Source: Hydrangea macrophylla (taxonomy: Eukaryota > Streptophyta > Magnoliopsida > Cornales > Hydrangeaceae). From it: a DNA stretch of 64,000 nt. The stretch covers positions 140,437,359 through 140,501,358 of the forward strand of contig CM066988.1 in the NCBI GenBank assembly GCA_033977485.1, in the 5' to 3' direction. The translations under genes were made by a program, and so were the position numbers. The notes under the pieces are model-generated. The model ran no database searches and had not been told where the DNA came from. It was given only the letters and a program-made list of their open reading frames with translations. Positions 44,726 through 57,479 of the stretch are shown here, piece after piece; the first letter of the stretch is position 1; each line of letters starts with the position of its first letter.

Positions 44726-46386
44726 GTTTTGATACTATTGAAGCATGAATTGTCATATATGTATTTGTTAGAATTGTACACCCAGCATATAGCTGAGCAA
44801 TGGAGTTTTATTCCATTGCAGGTATGAAGGAAGGAAATATGGAACGCGAGGAATGAGGCCGTTGAGATCATTGGAGGGGGGGATCATCGTGGGTAATTAC
44901 CTCTGTGGTAGATGTAATACTCTCGGTTAGAGAATTTGTAAGATTTTGTAACTTAAAGTCTTAATGTTGATACTATAGCTCTTTTGGTTATGTTTGAAAG
45001 GTATCCGAACTCGTGAGTTCGTGCTTTGGGTGCAACTTGTAATGAGGTTGTAATGTGAGTACGGAGTTTGGTTCACTTTAGAATCGAATTGCCGAATGTT
45101 TTGAGACTTGTACTATTCGTGTACTTGTAATCAGTGGGACGAGGCTATGTTGTATAAATGGAATATAGGTGTTTTTCATATCTTTAAAATACTTTACATA
45201 GTTTTTGAAATAGTTTGGAGAGTCGCCGGTTTGAGCGTGTCGATAAGGAACTAGGCAAATCTAAGTTCAAGTTCCTTTCAACCCGTTGGAGGGGTAGTTC
45301 GAACGGTCCAAAACCCCTATCAGAACTTCATTTTTTGGTTTTTTGTCCGTCAATTTTTACGGTAACGAGCATAACTCTTTGTAGAAAATTCGGATTCACT
45401 CCCCGTTTGTTGCATTGGTTTCTAGACACAAAGGGCTATCTTTTGATATAAAACTAGGCTATAAAATATAAATTACCATTTTAGCCTTGGAGTTTATTTC
45501 AAACATTTTGGTTTGTCAAAAGGTTTCAAATTGAGTTTTAACTCATTTATTGGTATTAATCATTGTATTCGTATTTTGGAAATGTCTTACTTGAGTTGTA
45601 AAAGTGTTGCTTCGAAATGGTTGAGTGAGACTTAAGCAAAATCCATCAAGCAAAGAAGGATTACGTCCAGGTCCCATTAAACCGGTCGAAGTCCCCTTCG
45701 ACCGGTCGAAATGACGCTGTTGATTTATTCTTGGCTACCCTTTTCGAAAAGCTTTTAAAGGTTCTAATTGGTTCTTAGGGTACCTCTAGGGTCCCTATTA
45801 GCTAATATATTCTTGTTTTGAAATATAATTAACTTTTCAAATTTATACAGATTTTACTGACTCGTAGTCCAATGTGTTTCAAATGAACTTGACTTTAAAA
45901 AGTTTCTTTATGTTCTTTTCCGCTGCGTTTACTTTTAATGAATTGGATAAGCCTTGGTGGAGTGCCACGTGTCCTATTTCCCCCCGTAATGAGATGGGTC
46001 GTGACATATATGTACATATACAACACAGATATTGTGTTGCAAAATGGGTCTTGGGCACCCATATGGGTATGCCCAACCCATGTGGCAGTTGCCACACTAT
46101 GCACAAATTGCTAAAAAGCAGTTTTTGTGTTTGAATTATAAAACTGTCATGGCAGTTACCCACGAATTAGAAGTGTAACTTCTATGTGTATAGATATGTG
46201 TGTGTTGTGTTAACATAAAAGTGATGATATACAAAGAATGTATGTATATGTTAAAAAGATTGCTAAATTTCTAGAGAGAGAAAGGCATTTGGGTTAGTGG
46301 AATTGTGTATTTGGTTCTTGTAATCGGGTTAGTGGAATTGTGTATTTGGTTCTTGTAATCGGGCACGCCCGATGGGATAGTGTCAA
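44726..46386 (+). other. LTR/leader-like sequence left of the Tat gag
   Basis: Non-coding sequence with LTR-like character, including CCGGTCGAAGTCCCCTTCGA near 45690 and a GTCGTGACA string ending at 46006 that could be an LTR end. It is probably 5' LTR or leader of the plus-strand Tat element; the matching 3' copy would be right of the window, so this cannot be checked here. Confidence 0.35.
46291..46360. repeat. Perfect 35-bp tandem duplication
   Basis: Units 46291-46325 and 46326-46360 are identical (GGGTTAGTGG..CTTGTAATC). They lie 27 bp before the Tat gag ATG. Confidence 0.95.
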
Positions 46387-47987
46387 ATGGCTGGAAAAAG
46401 AACAAGAACTAGGGGACCATCCCAGGAGGTAGGTTCACGCGAGCCTGCTGTGGAATCCCCAAATAGCTTAGTAGCTAGTCAGGCTGATTTGTCTAACATG
46501 GGAAGTAGTATATTAGAACATTTTAATCAACATTTTGCTGAGATGTCCGTTAGGCAAGACCAAACATTTGTTCAAATGAATGAAATGTTCGTGAGTTCAA
46601 GGAATAGAAAGAACATAAGGCGAGTGTCCCTCCACAGTCATCCATTCCACCAACCTTGTTGTCTCAGATTGGATTGGGGGCAAGTCAGAATGCCCCTTCT
46701 TCCTCCCAGACTGAAAGATATGTTATTCCTCAAAAAAGGAATGGTAAAGAGGTGCTAGGGGAAACCATGAATCAAAAACAGACCTCGGCCCCAGTAGGAA
46801 TCACCTTTAAAGAACCAACGCTCGGTTAAAATGGGTTGGGGGTTGGATCAACAGTGGGGGAATGTCAAACCATTATTTCGAACCCTTGAGACCAATAACG
46901 AACCAGTAGGTCATGAAAGACCTACCTTGGGACAAGAAATTGGTCAAAACATTGTGGCACCCGCTCAGACGGTGAGGGTTGATAGAGAGCAGATTGCCAA
47001 AGTCATCCACCAAGACTTTGGTGGCCTACTATGTAAAACTCAGAGGCCTATATATAGGGGGCCGCATAGTGACGCCATTGAGAGAGTGGCTCTCCTACGG
47101 GGATATAAGATACCCAACTTTACAACGTTCTCCGGTGAGAGTGACCAATCGACCGTTGAGCATATCGGTCGTTTTCTGCTTCATAGTACAGAGGTGAGCC
47201 ACCGAGGAGACATGCTATAAAGCTATTCCCCAATTCTTTAACTGGGGAAGCTTTTAGTTGGTATATTAACTTGCCTACCTATTATTTTCGTACTTGGAAC
47301 CAAATGGAAAAAGCTTTTCACGTCCATATTCTATCGGACAGAGCCCAAAGTCTCTATGGCCGATTTGATTAGGCTATATCAGCTTTTAAGAAAATCAACA
47401 GAAGCGTATATCGCCAGGTTTAAACGAGCTAAGCACCACTACAAGGTTATGTTGCCCAAAGAAGAATTTGTCAACATAGCACTAGGAGGCCTTACCTTCG
47501 AACTTAGGAAAAAGTTTGAAGCTATGAGTTTCCGCGATCTCTTCGAACTGGCAACTCGAGCTGCCCGATATGAACGCATGCTTGAGGAGGAACAAGAAAG
47601 AAAAAATTCATCCAAGGGAACCTATTATAGGGATCCCAACTATGATATACACGCTATTGAATGTGAGATCAACACCGAAGTGGATGTGGCCGAAATCGTG
47701 TCAAAACGGCCGTATTTATGTCAACCTTTGCCAAAGCCGACTGATGCACAACTGTCATCGGTTAAGAAGCAGCCTTTTGAGACTGGTAAGCAATACTCTT
47801 TTAACATTGCAATGGTTGATCAAATCTTTGACTTCATAATGGCCGATAGGCAAATTCGGCTACACACGACGTCAAATTACCTTCAGCTAACGAGCTGAAA
47901 GGAAACGAGTATTGCAAATGGCATAACTCGTGGCATCATAATACTAACAATTATATGGTATTCCAGAATGTTTTGCAGGATATGATC
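46387..47987 (+). pseudogene. Tat gag, N-terminal and middle part
   Basis: Begins MAGKRTRTRGPSQEVGSREP. After frame changes near 46620, 46760 and 47215 it continues with RGYKIPNFTTFSGESDQST, SWYINLPTYYFRTWNQMEKAF and FVNIALGGLTFELRKKFEAM, typical plant gag capsid strings. It is interrupted at QNVLQDMI by the solo LTR at 47988 and goes on at 50557. At least three frame breaks make it non-functional. Confidence 0.85.
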
Positions 47988-50551
47988 TGTAACGCCCTGT
48001 ATTTTATTTTCATTAATAAATAAATATTGCATTTTATTTCCATGAGTAGTTGATTTAATTTCTATTTATAAATAATTATCTGGGGCCAAACCGTAATATT
48101 TGAAAATATAGAAAATATTTTCTATGGTTTCAAAATCGATATCTATATTTTTGTATAACCGGGAATTTAATTCCTATGTTAATATAATTTTCTGTATTTT
48201 ATTTTAAACCAGAAAATACCAGTTTATGTTTTAATCTGTGCCTATACCTCGTCTTGGGTGTGGGAGCACGTGAGCTCAACCACACCGTGCGATTTCTGGT
48301 ACTTTCTTGGAGCCCAAAACACATACGTTATATATGTGTGTGGTATCTCTCTCTCTCACAGTGTCTCTCATATCTCCCTCTCAAACTCTCTGCTTCTCTC
48401 AATCTCTCTCAATTCTCTCAAGAACATAACATACACACAGATTATATATTATATACACACACATAACACACTTACATAGTCATATATATATTTTGGGATA
48501 CCAAAATCAAGAGAACGGAGGAAGAAATTATTGGATGACGGAATCGACGGCGGAAATTCTCGGCTTTTAATTTTCTGTATAATTGCCCTCTGTGAGTATT
48601 ATAAACTCACTCCCAATGTATATATATGTGTATTGCAGTATATATAGGTGTGTATATGTGTATATATATGTGATACACCATTGAAGCTTAAAATTGGAGT
48701 TTTGTCAAACTCAACCAAATTCAATTCCGTGAATTGATTATGAAAGATCTTAGTCCCAATAGACTACGGTTCGAATCCTACGCAGTAATTCATCCATATC
48801 GCGACGTACGGTTGATTTTAAGTTTTGACACCCTCACTTTAATCGCGAATATCTTGAGATATAATCCGTATTGGTTAAAATTGATCGCGTATTCGTAATC
48901 TACGCGGAAAACCGAAGAGATTCATATATTACATGTCCTAGTACGAACAGAAAACAGAAATGGGTAAATTTCAGTCCAGGAATTGAAAACAGGGGAGAAA
49001 ACGAAGAAGACGACATTCTGCAAGAACTCGCGCGCGCGACCCGCTCGCGCGAGGCTCTCTCACGCGGTCCGCTCGCGCGAACCAACCCCTCCCTTCGCGC
49101 GCGCGATCCGCTCGCGCGACCTGTCCTGCCCCTCCGCTCGCGCGACCCGCTCGCGCGATCCGGCCTTCCCCTTCGCTCGCGCGACCCGCGCGCGCGACAT
49201 CACCTCTCCCTCGCTCGCGCGATCCGCTCGCGCGACCTGGCAGTTTGAGCAGTTTCTGTGTTTTCTTATTAGGGACTGTTTGGAAAATGTTTTAAAAGTT
49301 TTTAAAGAACAGTTTGACAAAAATATTGTTTTAAAAAGTCTATGTTTTAAGAATTGTACGAACAAGAACAACTTAGGCCGAAATTTATGCTCGTACGATT
49401 ATCCGGCTTTGCGATTTATTAATGGTGTTATTTATGGAACATTGACATACATATTAGGGTCGAGGTTGTGTCAACATGCATGTGTGGAATAAAGTGTAAA
49501 AAGAATAAAGGGTGGCAGTCTAGTGTGCGACCTCAATATCGATCGGATAGTATTCCTGGTATTGGAGGTGGTAGTGTTGTGTACGACTTGGATATCGATC
49601 GGAGAGTATTCCTGGTATCTAAGGCGCGCGTTTCGGATATCGATCGGATAGTATTCCTGATATCCGAAGCGATGGTGATAGTGTTGTGTACGACTTAGAT
49701 ATCGATCGGATAGTATTCCTGGTATCTAAGGCGCTCGTTTCGGATATTGATCGGATAGTATTCCTGATATCCGGAGCGATGGTTGGTTGTGATCGGTCTA
49801 GATATCGATCGGATAGTATTCCTGGTATCTGAGGCAGTAGTGTGGTGTGTGACTTCAATACCGATCGGATAGTATTCCTGGTATTGGAGGCGATAGTGTA
49901 GCATGTGAATTGGATGACTGAATACTTATTACTCCTGGTAGCTGAAATGATGTGTTGATTTAATTGGATTGTTCTAAAGCAAAAAATTGGCAAAATAAGA
50001 TGTTTCACAATTTATGTACAATTGCGTATTTATTTCTTACTATATTCCCCCGTGAATTATGTTGGAATTGGAACCTTGAATATATTACTGTTAAAGTTAA
50101 ATGGTACCGTTGTTTATTTGCTTATATATACATTGCGAGCACTTGTTTATTTTACTCACCAGCTTTCATAAGCTGACGGCGTTGATGCGTCCTGGACTGT
50201 ATGTCCAGATTTTCAGGGGCAGGAGCAGCCAGGGTACTTCGACTATGCTAGTTAGAGGCAGGGAACTTTCCAGGAGGCTGTTTATTATTTTCCTATGTCT
50301 TTCATTTCTGAAGTTGTAATAGACTGGAGAATAGCTTTTGAATAAGGGCGTTTTGTGCCTAAGACTTTGACTTATGTAATAGTTTAGCAAGTTTTAAATT
50401 TCGGAGCTTATGTTTATTAGTATCCTTTCTTTTAGAAATGTTGTTAAGTTATTTGTTGCAGGGACAATTGGTCATACTCACTTGTCACGACCTACGAGTC
50501 CATAAAGGAAATTAAATGCTTTCCTGAATTATGCTACGTCGGGGCGTGACA
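47988..50551 (+). mobile_element. Solo LTR of the Tekay family, 2564 bp, TSD TGATC, inverted relative to the intact copy
   Basis: It starts TGTAACGCCC and ends GGGGCGTGACA on the plus strand. It aligns along its length with the complement of 34910-37461. The 5-bp repeat TGATC lies at 47983-47987 and 50552-50556. It carries the seven-copy motif array (49525-49905, complementary form) and the CpG array (49024-49236). It is more diverged than the two LTRs of the intact element, so it is an older insertion reduced by LTR recombination. Confidence 0.95.
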
Positions 50552-50556
50552 TGATC

Positions 50557-51044
50557 GACAAGGGAAATTTGAAGTTCGCTGAGAAAGAAAAGGAGGTCAT
50601 GGGAGTTGATAGCAATCCATTTCCAGAGGTGGTAGGGGCAAACATAGTGGTGCCCGATTTTACAATCTTACGCAGGCCAAAATAAAAGATCGACCTTAGA
50701 GGAGTTGGAACTGCTGAAACGAGCTCGAAAGGGACGGACAAAAGTCAAAGGCAAGATTAGCCTCTAAAGTTATGTCAGACGATACGAAAATAAACACTGG
50801 CAGAATACCGACACTACTATGGATGGCCGAGTTGATCGAGTAGGGGTTATGTCCCAAGTGTAAAGCAGAAGTAAATACTCCATACGTACCAAAGAATGAA
50901 AGGGATTATCGGCCTCAAAATCCAAGGAGGCCGATTCAAAGCCGTCTGACTTATCCAAACCAAGACTATCTCAGGAAGCCTGAATTCTAGAGATATGAGC
51001 ATCGTTGTGATGAAACAAGCCAGGTGAATGGGGACATAAGAAGG
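50557..51044 (+). pseudogene. Tat gag, C-terminal part
   Basis: Continues directly from 47987: DKGNLKFAEKEKEVMGVDSN, with later CPKCKAEV (a short CxxC) and QNPRRPIQSRLTYPNQDY. It contains frame breaks. It is interrupted by the solo LTR at 51045 after NGDIRR and resumes at 54988. Confidence 0.75.
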
Positions 51045-54000
51045 TGTCACGCCCCGGAGTAGCCAAAAATAGGGAAAATTTAAAATTTCCTTTCTGGACC
51101 CGTAGGGAATGACGAGTTACATAAAACTGACCTGTCCGTGCAACATACTAACAACATACATATATCAGAGTAAGGAATTTGCAAAAGCGTCTAATGGTAT
51201 TCATGGGGGAACTTAGAGTGTTTGCTACTTAAGCTATTACAGTAGTTCCAAATGAAAACCACAAAAGATAAGTCTGGGCGATCTACGCCACTTAAATATT
51301 ACATCAACCAAAAGATAATTAAAACATAATAGAAGTCTTAATGCGGAAATAGGCCAGGGTCCTCTTTCTAACTGGCAAACCCATAACCTTCGTTATCAGG
51401 CTCTTCCTGATAGTCTGCCTCAGGATCACCTTCCTGATAATTCCCATTCTGAGGATAGTGATATTCATCTTCATCGTTACCTTGATAGTTCTCCTCATCA
51501 TAACCTAGACGTAAAAAGTCCAGGGCAGGGAAGGAGCCGTTAGCTTTTGAAGCTAAGTGAGAACGTCTTAACTGATCACTCCTAATACAGATAAGGATAT
51601 ACAAGTATAACATATCTTGAAACAACATTTATGAGCATATGACATGTATAATGATGACAAAATGCATTATCGATATATTCGACTTTAACTCGACCGTGAA
51701 CACCACAACCGACTCATGTGACTTGTTACATTACCAGTGTAACGCCGTTAGCTCAGAGTAGAATGATTACGTTGCTATCGTCGCCTAGCAGGGCCCTATA
51801 GCAGTTTTGGTTTTAAAAAGAGTGTAATCATTGGACTCTTAGGTCCTCGTGACCTTGCCGGGAGAATAGAATAGTTACAGCGCTATCGTCGCCTAGCAGG
51901 GCCCTATAGCATTTGTAAGGTAACTATCGTATTCTGATGGATACATTGCTATCGTCGCCTAACAGGGCCCTATAGCGTATCAATCATCAAACCATGCATA
52001 ACTTCAATGTTTTCAATGGAAACTCTGGCTATCGTCGCCTAGCAGGGCCCTATAGCAGTTTCATTATTGTTCCCATTTACTTGACTGTACCATTCGGACC
52101 ACTGCGGTCCACACAATGTGTATAACAATATGACTGGGTTAGTCCCCGTGACTAACCATGCAGACGTCAACATTGACATCATGACTCGACTATGTTCATA
52201 TGAATGTTCATGTGGTTGTATAAACATGAAATCATGATAAGCAAGAATATTAACGAATATCTAACTAACATGCGAGTATAGTTGACTAACATGCGTTCAT
52301 CATATAAATAGGAATCTCAGCATTTACAATACTAATATTCATCATTATCGTCCACACAGGACGCACTGGGCATACATATACGATCAAAGAATAATTCTAT
52401 AATATACCAAGTGAGTTAGGACGACTCACCTCGAAGCGGTTGTGAAAACACAAGCGTAGCGGTTCCTACAAAGCATTAGGATTACATAGAGCATTGATTA
52501 ATAAGTCTACTAAAATCAGGGGCAAAGTGGTAATTGTGCCGGGTGGGTCCCTAAACCTCAACATGATGATCTGGACATTATTCTGAGTCCAACGCCATTG
52601 ACTAGACTCAAATCGGAGTCCGTCGCATAAAAGGCTGGGTTTTCTATACCAGTTTGGGCCCTAAAGATAAGCTGTATTTTTTACCGTGTCAAAAGGTCAC
52701 CAAACTTTAAGGGGATATTCTAGACATTATTCTAAGACTCTGGGAACTGACCGCGTATTTTTCTGGGCTACGTTTTATTTATTACGAATTTCTGAAGTTT
52801 AAATTGCCTAATAATAGACTGCGGGGTCCCATAATTATAAAATATGATTTAGGGAGATATTTGACCCTTATAAATATTTTTATTAAATACTAGGCCTTAA
52901 ATTAGGCTAGTAGTATTTTTCTCATAATTTTCGGGGCTCGTTTGGTATTTTAAATAATTAGAATACGACCAAACAGATATTTTATAAGTAATTAATAATT
53001 ATTAAAATATTAAAACTAGGGTCTTGTAAATAATAATTTACAATATAGAGGTACTAGACCTTAGGAAAATTTAATATAATTTTCCTATACTTGAAATGGT
53101 CATTAGGTATTTATTACCTAATTATTTTAATTTAAAATATTTACTTATTATTTATTTAAACCAATAAATAACAAGTATACCATAAAATGACAATTCCATA
53201 TTTTCATAATATAAGGTTATTATAAAAATAATATTACCATTTATTAAAATATAATTTATATCATTATTGAAATTATTTTAGATATTTAAAATAATTTAAA
53301 ATCATTTATAATTATCTACATATATTTATTAATACCAAATATATTTTAATTAATATATTTATACACTAATCTCGATTAATATATACTAATCTGAGTTAAT
53401 ATATGTTAATCCTTATTAAAACAGACTATTAACACACTAATCATAATTAACAGAATAATTAATAATATAAAACAGTTTAATAAAACCTTAATTAGGATTA
53501 ACGGAATAATTAATAATATAAAAACAATTAATATAATTATCAGAAACCCGCGGGTCAACCCAGACCCGAACCTAAACGGGCTAATCCAAATACAGACTCA
53601 ATAGGGTCCATGGTTCAACCCACGGGTTCAAACCCGAACCTGATCGGGTCCTCTAGTTACTTACTAAATGATCTAACCCATATGTCCAAACCCTGACCCA
53701 AATTAACTCTCATCCCAACCCGGCCCGTTGACCCGAACCAGATCCAACCAAATCTGGTTGGATCCGAAGTGAAACGACGCCGTTTCACTTAAGTTGTTTC
53801 GGGTTATTTAAATAAACCCGACCTGATTTCATTAAAACGATATAACCCTAATGTTAAATAGGTTTGTACACCTATTGAAGCTCGGGGTACAATCAACCCA
53901 AGCGTTAGGGTTCCGGTCATCTTCCCCGGCGCCTGGCTCGTCGCCGGCGAGGCGCGTTTTGGCCGGAAAACTTCCAACGGCCATTTCTCTCTCCTCTCTA

Positions 54001-54982
54001 CATGAAAATGGCTCTATCCAACGCCATTAGAACCGGTTTTGGGCCCTCTATAACATACTATAAGCTTGGCTGGTGACTCATTCGTTTAAGTCTCCCACTA
54101 CTAGATTATTCTTTTTCGGTTTAGGGAGAATAACGGCCTGCATGGTTGGCCAAACGAGTCCCAATTTAAAAACTGATCTTATGGTGGTATGAGGGGCCTA
54201 TTAGGATCTGTTTGGTGAAATTTTCAGGGAATCTAGTGTAGTTTGAGAAATCGAGCTCCGGTGAGGAGCTTTAATGGTCATCCGAGCCTGTTGAGAGCTT
54301 TAGGCTCTGTTTGGTTCGTTTGGGAGGGGTCCATGGAGGTGTGTGGGAGTGTGTGAGTGCACAGGATCAAACAGGGGGGTGGGAATCTACCTGAGGCGCC
54401 TCGGTTCTCTCTCTCTCTTCCTTGATCCTCCGGCGAGCTCCCTCTCCTTCTCCCCTTCTTCTTCTGCGTCTCCCTCTCTAATTCTCAACTCTTTGTGACT
54501 CCCCTCATCTCAACAGTGATCCTCATTTATACACAAACTCATGCACACACATATAGATATAGATACACCGATTGAAATCTATGATAGAGATGGAAGTGAA
54601 CTTTGATGGGAATGGCATTCTAGGGAAAAGTGTGGCCGGCGTTGGGGGTGTTTGTGTGGGTATCCGGCGGGTTATGGGGGGGGGTGTTCACTTGGGTAAT
54701 GTGGTTGTCCAAAGGATTTTAGAATAATGGGTAGTACAATACTCATTTAGGGAAATATTCCAACTTTCCACTTATGGTATGGTTGAGCCGTCACTAGAAA
54801 TACGTATTACACAGTCTAATATCGATACAGATTTTACGAATTTACGTGCACGCCAGTCTGAGGTTGTAATTTACAGTCCGAGAGATTGATAATTAAATAT
54901 GTACACGTATTAAGTTTGGGTCTCTGGAGTTAAGAATAAAAAATACGGTGACTCATTTATTACGGAATTTGCGGGTATTACA
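51045..54982 (-). mobile_element. Solo LTR of a second chromovirus-like family, 3938 bp, TSD GAAGG
   Basis: On the minus strand it starts TGTAATACCCGC and ends GGGGCGTGACA. The 5-bp repeat GAAGG lies at 51040-51044 and 54983-54987. The termini resemble the Tekay LTR but the body is different. The four-copy motif array is at 51770-52060. Right part (52800-53550) is extremely AT-rich and 54400-54500 CT-rich. No coding region. Confidence 0.9.
51770..52060. repeat. Four-copy motif GCTATCGTCGCCTAGCAGGG..CCTATAGC
   Basis: The 29-bp motif recurs at about 51775, 51882, 51949 and 52028. It is bounded by inverted GCTAT/ATAGC and contains the palindrome GGGCCC. Confidence 0.92.
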
Positions 54983-54987
54983 GAAGG

Positions 54988-55977
54988 AAAACTTACCAAC
55001 GTCGTGACCGATCCCCACAGATGGTTGTTCCACTACGAGCAGAAGTGAATCATTGGAAAAGGATGGAGCATCCCAAGTTCCCAGAGCAAGCTTACTTCAC
55101 CAAGACACAAAAAAAGAGGATGCAAAGGTTGAGGCAGTCAGCTCGGGATTGGGAAGCTAAATACCACAAGGAGAAAAAGCGGGCAGATCAACGAGACTAT
55201 AAAAATGAAGACATGGTGCCAAGGGCGATCCTAAGCCGGAAGGGAAAAGAAAAGATCGAGACCGAGGGCCGGGGTAATAAACTTCGAACGCTGGAAACGC
55301 CATCAGTCCCTGAGATAAACAAATTGGACAAGGAGATGGCCGATTTTGATTCAGATGATGAGCCATTAGACAAATATATACAATTTGGAAGCATTCTGAA
55401 GGACTTCTCGGTGAATATGGTTTACACGCTGCCAATGTCCTTTCAGGCAAGACCTGACCAGCAAAGTCAAATGGTGTGTGATGTGCACGAGGACCGAAAG
55501 TATTCATCAACGCTTGTAGTTTTAAAAAGCGAAGTGAAAACGGATAGGCCAAAGGTATCAGTAATAAGGCCGAAGACTGAAGATGAAACAGGAAAAAAGC
55601 CTGCTAAAGTCATCTTCGAGAAACCAGCAGAGGGAATGTCACAACATTTGAAGCCGTTATACATCAATGCGGCTATTGACGGAGTACCCTACTCCAGAGT
55701 GTTAATCAATAATGGTGCTGCGGTGAATATCCTACCATCGATCATGTTGGTGAAATTGCAACGTAACGAGAGTGAGTTGATCCCGATCAAACTCACAATT
55801 TGTGGATTTACAGGGACACTTGCGAAGACAAAAGGAATCCTCCCAGTAGAGCTTACTGTGGGGAAAAAGACCACTATGATAGCCTTCTTTGTGGTGGACC
55901 TCGGAGCCTTATACAATGCCATGCTCGGTCGGGACTGGATTCATACCAATTGGTGTATTCCGTCAACCTTGCACTAG
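54988..55977 (+). pseudogene. Tat gag end and protease with altered active site
   Basis: The N-terminal half is Lys/Glu/Arg-rich (KKRMQRLRQSARDWEAKYHK). The protease core reads VPYSRVLINNGAAVNILPS and later FFVVDLGALYNAMLGRDWIH. In relatives the residue before NGAA is Asp; here it is Asn, so the catalytic Asp seems lost. The frame is open from 55021 to 55977. Confidence 0.85.
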
Positions 55978-56228
55978 TTCTTGATTTTATGGAATGGTGA
56001 CAAGGTAGAGGTAGTTTGGGCTAATCACCATCGCAAGGGTTCATTGTTCCGAGGTCGTATTATACGAGGAAGATATCGGCCCTGTCAAATTTATTGCAAC
56101 AGACAAGAGTGGTAGGGCAAAATCGGCCACTATGGTAAGGGAATAGAAGAATCAGTTGATTCAAGTATACAAACAACTCGATTGGCCATCAATCATGATT
56201 ACGCCGATTGATGATGGTGTAGAACTCA

Positions 56229-57260
56229 ATGCTTCCTATGGACCATAACCCATCATCAGTGAAGCTTAGAAAGGCACTGGTCATGCAGGCCAGTGTAGCC
56301 ATAATGCAAACTTTTCTGGCAGACAAACAAGTACCAACGTCATCGGCCAATACGGCTGATATCATAGAAGATTATCAAGAAGAAGTGTCAGAAGACTGCA
56401 TAAAACTAGAAGAGTTAGCATCAGCCCCTACGAAGCTCAATGACTTGAAAGCCGATGTACAAGATCCTCTCATTGAGGTGAATTTGGGGGCAAGCGAAGA
56501 ATACCAACCCACCTTCATAAATAAGTTACTTGAGCCCGACTTCAAAGCATCATTGATTTCTTTCCTCAGAGAATTCAAGGATTGTTTTGCCTGGGATTAC
56601 CATGAAATGCCTGGGCTGGCGAGGGAGACTTGTGGAACACCAATTACCGATCAAAGAGGGATTCAGGCCGTTCAAGCAATTACCAAGGAGAATGTCACCA
56701 GAAGTCATTCTAAAAGTTAAAGAAGAAATCAAAAGACTGCTGAAGGCCAATTTTCTCAGAACGGCCAGGTATGTTGATTGGATCTCCAATATCGTACCAG
56801 TGGTTAAGAAAAACGGCAAGCTAAAGATTTGTATAGACTTCAGAACCTGAATATGGCAACTCCAAGAGATGAATATCCAATGCCTATGGCCGATCAGCTA
56901 ATTGACGTTACGGCCAAACATCAAATTTTGTCCTTCATGGACGGTCATTCGGGCTACAATCAAATCTATATAGCAAAAGATGATGTCCCTAAAACTGCGT
57001 TCAGATGCCCAGGAGCAATTGGGACGTTTGAATGGGTGGTAATGCCATTTGGTTTGAAAAAATGTCGGGGCAACGTACCAACGAGCTATGAATGCAATTT
57101 TCTATGACATGATAGGGAAAATCATGGAGATTTACATCAATGACATATTGGTAAAATCGGCTAAATAAGGGAAGCATTTGGCCTATTTACGAAGATCATT
57201 TGAAAGAATGAGGGCCCACGGGTTGAAGATGAATCCCTTAAAATGTGCTTTTGGAGTATC
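56229..57260 (+). pseudogene. Tat reverse transcriptase with YIND in place of the catalytic YxDD
   Basis: A linker (DYQEEVSEDCIKLEEL..) leads to FLREFKDCFAWDYHEMPGL. Frames change near 56600 and 56845. Reverse transcriptase continues KICIDFRTLN-like, then DEYPMPMADQLID, ILSFMDGHSGYNQI and VVMPFGLK. After another break near 57065 the active site reads EIYINDILVKS: the first Asp of the YxDD pair is Asn, a G-to-A change. A stop follows at KSAK*. It cannot be active. Confidence 0.88.
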
Positions 57261-57479
57261 GACATGAAACTTCCTCGTTTTCTTAGTACACCAAAGAGGC
57301 ATTAAAATCGACAAGAATAAAGTCCGATCCATTCAATCACCTGAACCCCCAAAGAACAAGAAGGAACTCCAAAGGTTCCCCAGGCAAATCAACTTTTTGC
57401 AGAGGTTTATCTCAAACTGTGTGGGACGGACACACGTGTGGTCCCAGTTGCTCGAACTCAAGGTCGAAGAAGAATTCAG

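Noticed and set aside
46001..46006. LTR end at GTGACA
   Set aside because: It looks like a chromovirus LTR terminus, but no matching start with a 5-bp duplication was found to the left.
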